From contig JAJOHG010000507.1 in assembly GCA_021029095.1 (NCBI GenBank), forward strand, positions 1 to 16,225: DNA of 16,225 nucleotides. Reading direction: 5' to 3'. Under the pieces are notes generated by a model that was not told the DNA's origin, searched no databases, and was given only the letters and a program-made list of their open reading frames with translations. Source of the DNA: Phellopilus nigrolimitatus (Eukaryota > Basidiomycota > Agaricomycetes > Hymenochaetales > Hymenochaetaceae). The first letter of the stretch is position 1; each line of letters begins with the position of its first letter. A program made the translations under genes and the position numbers. Positions 1 through 8,269 of this stretch are shown one piece after another.

Positions 1-92
1 TCGTATGTCATATTCCGTCATTCGACATACCTCTTCTCGACCTGGACTCAGTTCTGGATCTTCGCCGATCAGCACAAAGGGTACCGTGTAAA

Positions 93-599
93 CCATCTTC
101 CATGACCAAGACTCTGCGTGTTGGTCTGGCTTCCCTCTTTGCACCGCGGAAAAGCGGGATCCCCACCTCAAGAAGTCTGCACGATTTTACCTGCAGTTAT
201 TACAATCGGATGTCGGACGGCTTGACGACCTCTTGGCTTCAAGCCGAGCGCTGGTTTTCTTACAGCAAGCTCCGCTTCCGTTCTCTTCAGCGAGTATCTT
301 TACTGGAGTTGGCACTTCGATTTCAGGTGTGATATTGCGAAAGTCACGCAAACTCCTTTGCTGATGGGTCTGCAGGGAAATTTACTGCGACTCATGCGCG
401 GGTCACAACGACTTTTTCCGAATATTTGCACGGGCCCCAGCGGGCTCCTTCGCTTCTACATATTTGCTATGTACATCGGAACATCCAAATCTTTGTACAT
501 CGGTATTACATATTTGCGGCCACCATGGCCGAAAGGAAGCTGTTCAAACATATCGCGAAAATGTACTTCATCAGGACTTTTATGAGCTTAGCGAGCTAG
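93..599 (+). CDS. 3' part of an unrecognised protein gene
   Basis: I do not recognise this protein. An open frame runs from about 93 to 326. A plausible 49-base intron follows (327-375: GTGTGA donor, CTGAT branch point, TGCAG acceptor). Splicing in phase 1 joins it to a second open frame, 376-596, ending at TAG 597-599. The joined product contains segments such as KKSARFYLQLLQSDVGRLDD and, after the intron, a His- and aromatic-rich stretch. No signal peptide or named domain is visible. The 5' end is unresolved: another frame is open over 1-105 (containing FSTWTQFWIFADQHKGYR), and GTATGT at 3-8 with CAG at 49-51 could be one more intron. The gene therefore probably enters from the left. The intron signals favour real coding sequence, but the product is unknown. 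Confidence 0.35.
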
Positions 600-1126
600 T
601 TAACGCGTGGTGCATTGGTAAAATCTTCATTTGAGTTGTGTTCCGGTACTAATGATGAATATTTCTCCATTCATCTTGTACATGTAACATTTTCGCCATA
701 GTTCATAGCCGCCCACTTCATAATTGGAGGAGTTTTCACCGCACGTTGATGACGTCATACAGATGCCTCCGTCGATCATGGCCGTGCGCCGACACAGCCG
801 ACGCATGCGTTTGCATAGCATTCTACATGTACTTACAGTTTTTTTGATCAACCGCCTGTAAGTTCAACATCATGCAAAAAATGCAGGGCATGAGCGGGGA
901 ATTCTGAAGGCCACTGATTGAACTCCAGTATGCTATACGAGCACTGCATGGTTATACACGACTCCTTATGTCCCCGGACGACTAAACAAACGTCGAAATG
1001 ACGATCGTCGAGCGATCTGTTTATACCATGTTCCGGACTGCTTGGAACTTCGCGCTCACGCCGGCCTGATCATCCGTCACTTTCCCCTTTTACTCTGACG
1101 GGCTTGTAGTTCTGATGGGCTCCAGC
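600..1126. other. Intergenic region, upstream of the secreted-protein gene
   Basis: I see no credible gene here. The stretch contains a perfect TGACGTCA palindrome (750-757) and a perfect 10-base palindrome GACGATCGTC (1000-1009). Both could be transcription-factor sites for the gene starting at 1235. The minus-strand open frame over 627-851 has no splice partners or recognisable domain. Confidence 0.5.
750..757. promoter_or_regulatory. CRE-like palindrome TGACGTCA
   Basis: The sequence TGACGTCA is present exactly. It is the classical binding site of ATF/CREB-type bZIP factors, which fungi possess. It lies about 480 bases upstream of the start codon at 1235. A role is inferred only from the motif, and an 8-base match can occur by chance. 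Confidence 0.3.
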
Positions 1127-1134
1127 TATATAAG
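1127..1134 (+). promoter_or_regulatory. TATA box of the secreted-protein gene
   Basis: TATATAAG lies 101 bases before the ATG at 1235. It is followed by a C/T-rich stretch suitable for a transcription start and short leader. This is a strong core-promoter match and fits a regulated, highly expressed secreted-protein gene. Confidence 0.7.
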
Positions 1135-1234
1135 CAGCGAAGCTAACAGGTCCGTCCCCAATCCATTGAACCTGTCCGCTACTTCATAACTGAACTCAAC
1201 TGAGCCTTCGGATATCCCAACATCCTAGCCAACT

Positions 1235-1774
1235 ATGCAGGTTCACTTCGTCCTCTTCTCCCTCATCGCTGCCGCACTCGCCCAGCGCATCTCTCTCGGC
1301 TCGCCGTCCGCCGGCCAGACACTTACCGCTGGACAGAGCACGACGGTCCAGGTCTTCAAACCTGTATGTGCTTACCTTCTTAACTCGTTCATTATGCTAT
1401 ATCTAAACGTTGACATTTTCCTCTATCCAGGATTCTCTATCCGGCTCGACGGAGATTGGCATTGCCATCACACTTCAGAAATGCTCGCAAACGCCTTGCC
1501 CGGATGAAAGCCAGACTCTCGGAAATGTCCTCTACGCCGGTGCCTTTGACCCCGAACGCAGGGGCGGAAACGCAGTTCAGCCCTTCCAGAACTTCACCGT
1601 CACTGTTCCCAGCGGCTTCTCTGGTCCGGCCGTACTCAGCGTAGCGCATGCGAATCTCATTGGGGTGAGTAGCACTCCCAAAGTCTAGCTTTATGCCTGC
1701 TAAGTTCTTTATTTGCTTAGGCTGGACCGTCTCTCTTCACGGAAATCACGAATGTTACGGTCACCGTTACGTGA
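1235..1774 (+). CDS. Small secreted protein, Kre9/Knh1-like Ig-fold family
   Basis: Three exons (1235-1363, 1431-1664, 1721-1774) encode 138 residues. Intron 1 starts GTATGT and ends CCAG; intron 2 starts GTGAGT and ends TTAG; both are phase 0. Residues 1-16 (MQVHFVLFSLIAAALA) form a signal peptide. The mature part opens with ISLGSPSAGQTLTAGQ, typical of the Ig-like domain related to the N terminus of yeast Kre9/Knh1. It continues with a Cys pair (CSQTPC), the PFQNFTVTVPSGF strand region and a C-terminal FTEITNVTVTV strand. Two N-glycosylation sites (NFT, NVT) are visible. Length and layout match the single-domain secreted proteins abundant in mushroom fungi. The product is expected outside the cell or in the wall. 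Its molecular role is unknown; Kre9 itself acts in beta-1,6-glucan assembly, but that role should not be carried over to this short form. Confidence 0.85.
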
Positions 1775-3174
1775 AGCGCGGAATCATTCGTTCATTTGAT
1801 TTGGATTTGATTCTTGCATTTGGACTCTGCTTATTTGCTGAACTGTCATGGACAATGCATGTCTTGCACTTTTACTTCTAACCCCATCATTGTTCGAGCA
1901 ATTTACATGGTGCACGCATGGACAATGTGATCGTATGGATAATGGTAGTAAGTAGCGGAAAAAGTGGCTGACGAACGTTTTGGAAATACATATTTTTGTG
2001 GCTTGACGAGAACAGAATCCTATAATCACAAGCTTTGGAAGAAAACCATACCATAAATACCCAAACCGAGACCTCTTCCCTTTATTTATTCTCCAGCATG
2101 ATCTCACACAGGTTCTAGCCCTTCTCGTCTTCGCTTCTAGCAAGGCTGATACGCCCTCGCAGTCCCTCTCGTTGTCCGTTTCTTTGACTCTTATTCTTCT
2201 TCATGATGTGCTCTTTGCTTTGCTTTGTCTCCATTATTCTCACTCGATCGAAGCACAACATTTTGCAATGATCTATGCAAATGCGACATGAATTATTGCC
2301 TACACCACGTAAAAAGCGTCGTGATCAAGACGAGTGGCTGCGGTTACGAGCATCGCGGTTGTTCATCGAATTTGCACGCTGGAGTCACTTCTGTTTCTGA
2401 TCGCACCTGCGTGCCATCTGCGGGCTGGGAGGACTATTTGCTTATACCTCCGTCAACGGTCCCAAATTTGTATTCATACGTCACCCTACTTTGAACTAAA
2501 CCGCCTCGCCCCCGGCATATCATCCGATGCTACATTTCGTATCTCCATGTCCCCTTGATGTCCCGCGTCGCTGATGCGTATGTTTAGCACGACATTATCC
2601 ATCCAACTGCAATTTATTCAGCCCTGGTCATCAGGCATATGATGAGGCGAAACGATCTTACGATCGGTCGTGGTTGGCCACTACTCAACTCTCATCAAGA
2701 GACGCGACGCGCCCCCGCGGTCGATTCATGTTCAGGGCACTGGACTTCTGATGAACCAGAATCACAACGCGGGGTTGCTCATTGATTAGTGATGCATGTC
2801 AACGTCTGCGGGGATTGAAAGGTGGATGGCTTTGTTTTGCAAAGATCATGGGCGTAGGTTGACGCCGAGTTCCGACTGAGGTCCATGCAGTCCCTCGATC
2901 ACCGCTCTCGTTATCCCGACAGAGCGTACTGCTTTGCTTTAAGCAGCCGCGACACTCTGGCTCATGATCCTTTGTTAATCATCGATACTCACTCTTCACG
3001 CCTCCTTTTTGATCGTCGCGCTCTGCTTGTGCTCGTGTAGTTTAGTACTCCAGTACTTTCTGAGACTGATGGCCTTCAGATAGAATGAGTTGCGCGGAAA
3101 GTCAGTTTTTTTGCCATTCAAGTAGAGCCAATCCTGTTGATTATGACTTGTATGTAAATGTGTAAGTCTTTACA
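1775..3174. other. Long intergenic region without a supported gene
   Basis: About 1.4 kb with no frame showing splice logic, a signal peptide or a recognisable domain. The open frames at 1784-2143 (-) and 2225-2558 (+) lack convincing starts or family features. The first few hundred bases presumably hold the 3' untranslated region of the secreted-protein gene. The last few hundred are probably the distal promoter of the oxidoreductase gene. Confidence 0.5.
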
Positions 3175-3208
3175 CGTATCTCCGAAAGGTAATGTCATTA
3201 CTCAGCAT
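3175..3208. repeat. Duplicated element, copy 1 (palindromic core)
   Basis: First copy of a 34-base direct repeat; the second is at 3231-3264, and 31 of 34 bases are identical. It contains the 13-base dyad GGTAATGTCATTAC minus its first G (3189-3201), symmetric about a central T. Position and symmetry suggest a transcription-factor site upstream of the oxidoreductase gene. The factor is unknown. Confidence 0.6.
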
Positions 3209-3230
3209 TATTACAGTGTGTCTTTAGTTC

Positions 3231-3264
3231 CGTAACTCCGAAAGGTGATGTCATCACTCAGCAT
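3231..3264. repeat. Duplicated element, copy 2 (compensated palindrome)
   Basis: Second copy, 56 bases downstream of the first. Its core reads GTGATGTCATCAC (3245-3257). Two of the three differences from copy 1 lie at mirror positions of the dyad (A to G on one side, T to C on the other), so the symmetry is preserved. An ATG inside the core (3248) begins a frame that runs into the oxidoreductase, but it is probably not the main start. Confidence 0.6.
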
Positions 3265-3343
3265 CGCGAAATATGCGCTTCAGATTGTCAAAGACCTATC
3301 ACGCTCTCACGTCGCTCACTCAGCAAATGCACTCATCTGCGAG

Positions 3344-3350
3344 CATAAAG
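3344..3350 (+). promoter_or_regulatory. Possible TATA-like element of the oxidoreductase gene
   Basis: CATAAAG lies about 84 bases before the ATG at 3434 and is followed by a T/C-rich leader. If used, transcription would start near 3375-3400, which would exclude the upstream ATG at 3248. The match is weak. Confidence 0.3.
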
Positions 3351-3433
3351 GACGAATGAGGAATCTCTTCAGTTCTTCATCAAAACTCTTATCCAAGTTG
3401 TCTGCTTTCCGAAAGACTTCAAGTTTAGCTAGT

Positions 3434-4770
3434 ATGACGAACCTCCCATCCACACAATTAGGCGTCCTCACGACTAGATCCTCCAATGTGCTTCAAACAT
3501 TCCCTGTTCCCTCCCCAGGGAAGAACGAAGTCCTAGTTCAGAATGTCGCTGTCGCTTCCAACCCGAAAGATTGGAAAATACCAACGCGCTTCGATAGCTA
3601 TGCGTTTATCGAAGGAAACGACGTCGCAGGAAATATCGTGAAAGTTGGAGAGGGAGTGACGGAATACAAGGGCGGAGAAAGGGTTGCCGCTTTTACGAAG
3701 ATGGGGACGAAGGATAACAAGGTACGATTTCTCATGCTAAATGGCAATAATTTCAATAACATCGGTTTAATCGCACAGTATGGTGCTTATGCGCAGTATA
3801 GTGTTGCTCCCGCATCGACGACGTTTCCCATACCGGAGTCGACCTCCTATGAGGAAGCGTCAACCCTTCCGCTTGCAGTTATGACAGCGGCAATTGGCCT
3901 GTTCAAGCGTTTGGCAATTCCGGAACCTCCATTCCCGGCCGTAACTAGTTCTGCGCACGCTAGTGAGTAATGCATGTCTATAGTCTGATAGGTTAAATAC
4001 TATGGACTACAGCCGAACAGAGAGGGATCATTATCAATGGAGCTTCCTCTTCTGTTGGAGCATTTGCCGTACAGCTGGCCAAACGCGCGGGGCTGTTCGT
4101 TGTTGGTGTCGCCGGTTCGTCAAAAGACTATGCGAAATCGGTCGGCGCAGATGTCATTGTGGACTATCGCGAGCACAAGGATGACGCATTGGTTCGTTCT
4201 TAATCCTATCAAACTGGTGATCAAATTATATTAATCACATACCACTTTGATCATAGACATCTGCTCTTGTTTCTGCGCTCTCGGGACATCCTACCTCACA
4301 CGCCTTTGACGCTGTCAGTCAGAATGGCTCGTCGCTGACTCTCGCACGTGCTCTTTCCAAGACATCTCCGGATGGCAAGGGCAAAGTAACATTCGTGCTT
4401 GCGATCAGCGACGACGAAGCCAGCAAACTGCCGCCGGGCATAACCACCGAACGCACGGGCGTGAACACAGCTTACGGCGCGGATGAAGAATGTACTGTCG
4501 ATTTTCTTCTGTTTTATACGCGTGGCGTTTCATACACTGACTTGAACTGTAGTCGCAGCTCGCTTCTACCGCCAAATCTCCCAGTGGCTCACTCCCTCGC
4601 AGGGCAATCCAACACCTTTTTATCCAAATCGCGTAAAGGTGTTGCCCAACGGGCTCGCCAGCGTCGAGGAGGGTCTGACGCTTCTGAAAAACGGAGAAGT
4701 CCACGCTGAGAAGCTGGTCTATCGAATTGAGGATACGCCTGGACTTCGTGCGGTGAATGCGAAGATTTGA
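3434..4770 (+). CDS. MDR-family NAD(P)H oxidoreductase (quinone reductase / enoyl reductase-like)
   Basis: Five exons (3434-3721, 3779-3962, 4013-4191, 4257-4491, 4553-4770) encode 367 residues. All introns have GT...AG ends; those at 3963-4012 and 4492-4552 carry CTGAT and CTGAC branch points. The N-terminal GroES-like half includes VLVQNVAVASNPKDWK and EGNDVAGNIVKVGEGV. The Rossmann half opens with IIINGASSSVGAFAVQLAKR, where the GASSSVG turn should bind the NAD(P) pyrophosphate, followed by AKSVGADVIVDYRE. Zinc-binding cysteines are absent, as in zeta-crystallin-like quinone reductases and trans-acting enoyl reductases. The protein is probably cytosolic and reduces a quinone or activated alkene; the substrate cannot be told. 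MTNLP at 3434 is chosen because family members begin there. The frame stays open upstream to an ATG at 3248, giving a possible 62-residue extension. The first intron (57 bases) is in frame and stop-free. No biosynthetic cluster surrounds the gene. Confidence 0.9.
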
Positions 4771-5546
4771 CTTGTGAATGTACGTTGACCATACCATTAA
4801 GCAATCGGGCTCTGACTTTGGCTCTGTCAGGATAAATAATGATTCGTAGCATGTACTGTATGTAAAGAAGAAAAAAGAAAGAATGTATACTTTTTTGGCG
4901 ATATGAAAACAGAATATTTCATTATAGGTGTAAAGCGCATCCAATACATGTATCCTGTAGGCGTGAGTCGTGAATACACGCTCTGGGTCGTAATACTAAT
5001 GGTACATATACATAACATACAGTACAATGTGAGTACAGCCGATAAAAATCATACATCCTGAATCACGAATATATGCACCCGCCAGAAAGTAAGAGAAATA
5101 AAGTAAAATCATGCAGAGCGGGATCGAGGTAGAAAGCCTACAGAAAGGTACCTGTACCACAAACCATCGGGATTATAACATACCCAGATTCCCCAGTACC
5201 TTCCAACAGGTCTACCTGTTTAATCCCCTGCGAGACCATATAACCGTACAGAGCACCTGAACGCCTTTTCCACTGTTCAACCTAGTACCTGTCTGTCCGC
5301 AAAAAAGATGTACACACCATGCATATGACGGAGAACGGTCCTGTTCTTCGAGACATATCGGTTGATGACGACCCTCTTCTCGTCCTTTTCAGAAAAAAAC
5401 AAAATTGCATCACAGCTCATTACAAAAACTGACAATTCAAGACAAGCGAAACCCTGTATGTAGTCTAGAAATACGCATGTACGGCTCTGAAAGCAAGGGC
5501 AAAATACAAGACAAGGGGAGAAAGCCATAGCGGCCGGCTTCTCCTT
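4771..5546. other. Intergenic region between convergent genes
   Basis: The space between the 3' ends of the oxidoreductase (+) and Zuotin (-) is A/T-rich and should contain both 3' untranslated regions. It includes an AATAAA (5096-5101, plus strand). I searched the minus strand here for a further Zuotin exon and found none that resembles the family's C-terminal domain. Confidence 0.5.
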
Positions 5547-6977
5547 TTATTCCGGCCCACCCTTCTCTGCGCGGCGCGCCTTCTTCCGTTCGTTCGCTGC
5601 CTTCTTCTTTGCCTCCTTGTCTGCCGCCTTGGCCTTGGCCTTCTCCTCCTCCTCTGCCGCCGCCTTTTTCGCCGCCTCCTCCGCCTCCAGACGTTTCTTC
5701 TCCACTTCCGCGGCGCTCGGCGCGCCGGGCTTTCCCTTGCGCTTCTTAGCCTCGCGCGCCTCCTTCTCTTCCTGCTTGATGCGCTTGATGCGCGGATCGA
5801 GCCCCAGTGCAACGTCGACAAGTGTGCGCACCCGTGCCGTATCCTCCTTCTTGCGCCGCGCGCGCTCTGACTTGTTCTTCTTTTCCGTGTAGCGCTTGTC
5901 ATCGCGGCTTCGGGAAAACAAGTCAATATATGCTCCGCGTGTCAGAAGAGAAAAACACCCACCTGTCGCTCCCCTCGTTCACCTCCTTGTCCAGGTATTC
6001 AAAGCTTCTCCAGCTGTCGAAGTTGTACCAGAAATTATAGAATCCTTCCACAGCGTCTTTCGGGTCGTCCATCGCGCCAAGCAACGGAACGGGTTGTGTC
6101 TTGCTGAAGCGCGCTTCGCGCTCGAAGACGGGCCCATACAATGTGAAAAATGCCTTTTCATCGCGGTCGACGGCGCGCTTCCCCTCACTTGCATTGGGCG
6201 TGTCCTCCTCGAGCTCCATGAAGTGCGGGTCGACAGAGTCGAACTGGCGCCGCTTCTCCGGATGTGATAGGACTTCGAGCGCCTTTTGGATGCACTTGAA
6301 GAACGCGTCGTCGTTCGCGTCGCCTGCGACGCCCGCCTTTTTGTCCGGGTGGTGCTTTAGCACTTTTTTCCGGTCTGTAGAGCATTTGATGAGACAAAGA
6401 AAAAAGGAAAGCAGAGGATATATAGCGACGTACGGGCGATTTTAATCTGATGTTGCGTTGCATTGTACCGCAGACTCGACAGACCGAGGACAGCATAGTG
6501 ATCTTGTTTCTGAGCACAGACACAAACGTATTTATTCAATTCTCCGCCCTCCAAAGCAAAGATAATTACGAGAGATGCAAATACAAACTCACCTTCCACT
6601 CCTTCGGGTCTAGCGACAGTAGCTCTTCCGTCTCCTCCTCCTCGATTAGTCCTAAATCATCTTCGAGACCGTCCGTATCTACGCTGTCCTCCCTTTGGCG
6701 GCGCTCCGCCTCGTGTTTGTCGTGCTCCTCGAATGAATGGTTATGAATCGAGCGACGGACGTGTGAGAGATACGCAGGTCCAACTGGAAGCAATGTGCGC
6801 TGTACAAGGGCTATAATCGATCACAAAATAAATAGCTCGTCAGTGTCCATGCACAGGTAGAAAATAAATGAGATCGACGGACGCACGCGCAAGAGTTTTG
6901 CCGCTAGCGCCTTGTTCCTGAGTCCAGGTAGCGGGAAGTGATGGCGCGAGCAGTGGAAGGCTTATTACGCTAGCCAT
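5547..6977 (-). CDS. ZUO1: Zuotin, J-protein of the ribosome-associated complex
   Basis: Five exons on the minus strand (6977-6887, 6783-6593, 6509-6434, 6374-5963, 5907-5547) encode 376 residues. Zuo1 pairs with the atypical Hsp70 Ssz1 on the cytosolic ribosome near the tunnel exit and stimulates Ssb for nascent-chain folding. The N terminus MASVISLPLLAPSLP is the Ssz1-contacting type. GPAYLSHVRR and LLSLDPKEWK follow. The J domain starts near residue 95 (QDHYAVLGL) with its HPD triad at about residues 128-130 (LKHHPDKK). The zuotin homology domain includes YNFWYNFDSWRSFEYLD and RYTEKKNKSERARRKKEDTA. The tail is a long Lys/Glu/Ala helix suited to rRNA contact. The start sits in a strong context (GCCGCCATGG). 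Yeast Zuo1 has 433 residues, whereas this one stops at KGGPE, about where the C-terminal four-helix bundle should begin. An AATAAA (5551-5546) overlaps the stop codon. Confidence 0.93.
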
Positions 6978-7088
6978 GGCGGCGAGGAGATGGAAACCAC
7001 GAAGAAAGGAGGGCTGGACGGACACGAAAACTGTCTGTGGTTATCAAAAAAAGACAATGAAAATCTAGAATGGTGTGACTATGACACA

Positions 7089-7933
7089 ATGTTGTCACGC
7101 CTATACAAGGAAATGGATGCACTTCAAGTTCGTCTTTACTCTGGAAACGAAGTCGGAAACCAGCTGAGCTTGGATCTCAGGTCTGGAAAATTGCTGGAGT
7201 GTGCTGATACGCAAGAAACCACAAGTATACGCATATTACCCGCTCGTTTAAAAACTTATATCTTACGTGGTTAGGCACCTGGCACTTGTGGACCTTTGTG
7301 GGCTCCGAATCGTCGTCCTTTGCCTTTAGATCGCGAGTAATCGATACAGAAATACACTAAAGCCAGAGCCTCAATGTCCTTTCTGGCGGCATGATAAGGC
7401 AAGTTTTACTCTCCTTGTTTCTATGTTCATTTAAAGCTTTTGGAGAAGCAAGTATTTATGGATTGCGGTCGGATGCCAATCGAGTCCGTGATGGTCTTGT
7501 GGAACACCTCGTCGCCTTTCTGAAACGGAAGGTGTTGTCTTTCTCGGACCGACTACAAATCAAAAAAGGACAAAGCTCGTGACGTTCGTCTATTGCTTCA
7601 TATTCTCGCTCTGCAAATAGCAATCGCACAATATGAAAATTTCAATATTATAAGGAATTCAGAGCCTCATTTGTCTGGAGAACTCCCGAAGTTTCATGCT
7701 AGCGGCTCTCTAGGAATACAGTATGCTCCAGACTCTGGCAATCGTTGTTTGTCAGCGTATAGCAATTATACGGTGCTCAAGAGAAATAGGACAGCATACA
7801 CTCTGATATTTTCGGGAAGTGCCCGGGATGACTCGGTACGCGATTTTCTTTTCCAGATTTTTATTTTTTCACGTGAGAAAACCAGATCTGTCCACATGTC
7901 AGAAGTCGACCAAGCAGGTCACCGTCAGATAGC
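7089..7933 (+). CDS. Unrecognised gene-like region, splice structure unresolved
   Basis: I do not recognise a family. An open frame with coding-like composition runs to 7224 (SRLYKEMDALQVRLYSG). A 50-base intron (7225-7274, GTATAC...TTAG) would lead to TWHLWTFVGSESSSFAFR, ending near 7336. A later block at about 7441-7531 reads DANRVRDGLVEHLVAFLKRK, and one at 7569-7835 begins DKARDVRLLLHILALQIAIA in another frame. The last two join cleanly only if 7532-7568, just 37 bases, is an intron. The link between 7336 and 7441 was not solved. A final intron 7836-7902 is possible. The frame reaches up to an ATG at 6990, but that lies 12 bases from Zuotin's ATG on the other strand, so a start at 7089 or later is likelier. 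It may be a real short-intron gene, a frameshifted relic, or contain a sequence error. Confidence 0.35.
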
Positions 7934-8269
7934 CGCGCGTTAGACGCGTCTCCATCACGTGAGCAGCTGATGTTGGCTTCGATTCTGAATATGAGTTTTC
8001 ACTGGGTGAGCTCGAGACTTTCAGGATTTGCCAGAGCGCTTTAAACTTGCTTTATTTGATAACGCTATGGTAATTTTATGAATACATAGAGTTCTGAGTT
8101 TGACAATAAATCGAGGTTCTCTTATGTGCTCGCCTTTTCTACGTAGCAAATAGCCTTGAAAAGAAAAAGCACACGCATTAGACTGAACAAAGCAAAAACA
8201 TTATTGGCTAAATATACAGTAAAATATTACGCTCGTAGTACCATCTTTGAATGTGTAATGAGGCGGTAA
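7934..8269. other. Short intergenic stretch between convergent units
   Basis: The A/T-rich sequence lies between the unrecognised plus-strand region and the stop codon of the Mtg2 gene. It presumably holds the Mtg2 3' untranslated region. I see no gene, repeat or RNA here. Confidence 0.5.

Noticed and set aside
1437..1649. Minus-strand frame within the Kre9/Knh1-like gene
   Set aside because: It is antisense to a well-supported exon and has no independent support.
1784..2143. Minus-strand open frame of 119 codons downstream of the secreted-protein gene
   Set aside because: No recognisable domain, no splice signals and irregular composition; probably chance.
2225..2494. Cysteine-containing plus-strand frame, considered as a small secreted protein
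   Set aside because: It lacks an ATG at its start, has no signal peptide and no regular cysteine spacing.
4405..4944. Minus-strand open frame of 179 codons
   Set aside because: It runs antisense over oxidoreductase exons 4 and 5 and shows no domain. The plus-strand exons are firmly supported.
5465..5926. Minus-strand, Arg-rich open frame of 153 codons
   Set aside because: It is an out-of-frame reading of the Lys/Glu/Ala-rich last Zuotin exon; the repeated codons produce Arg tracts.
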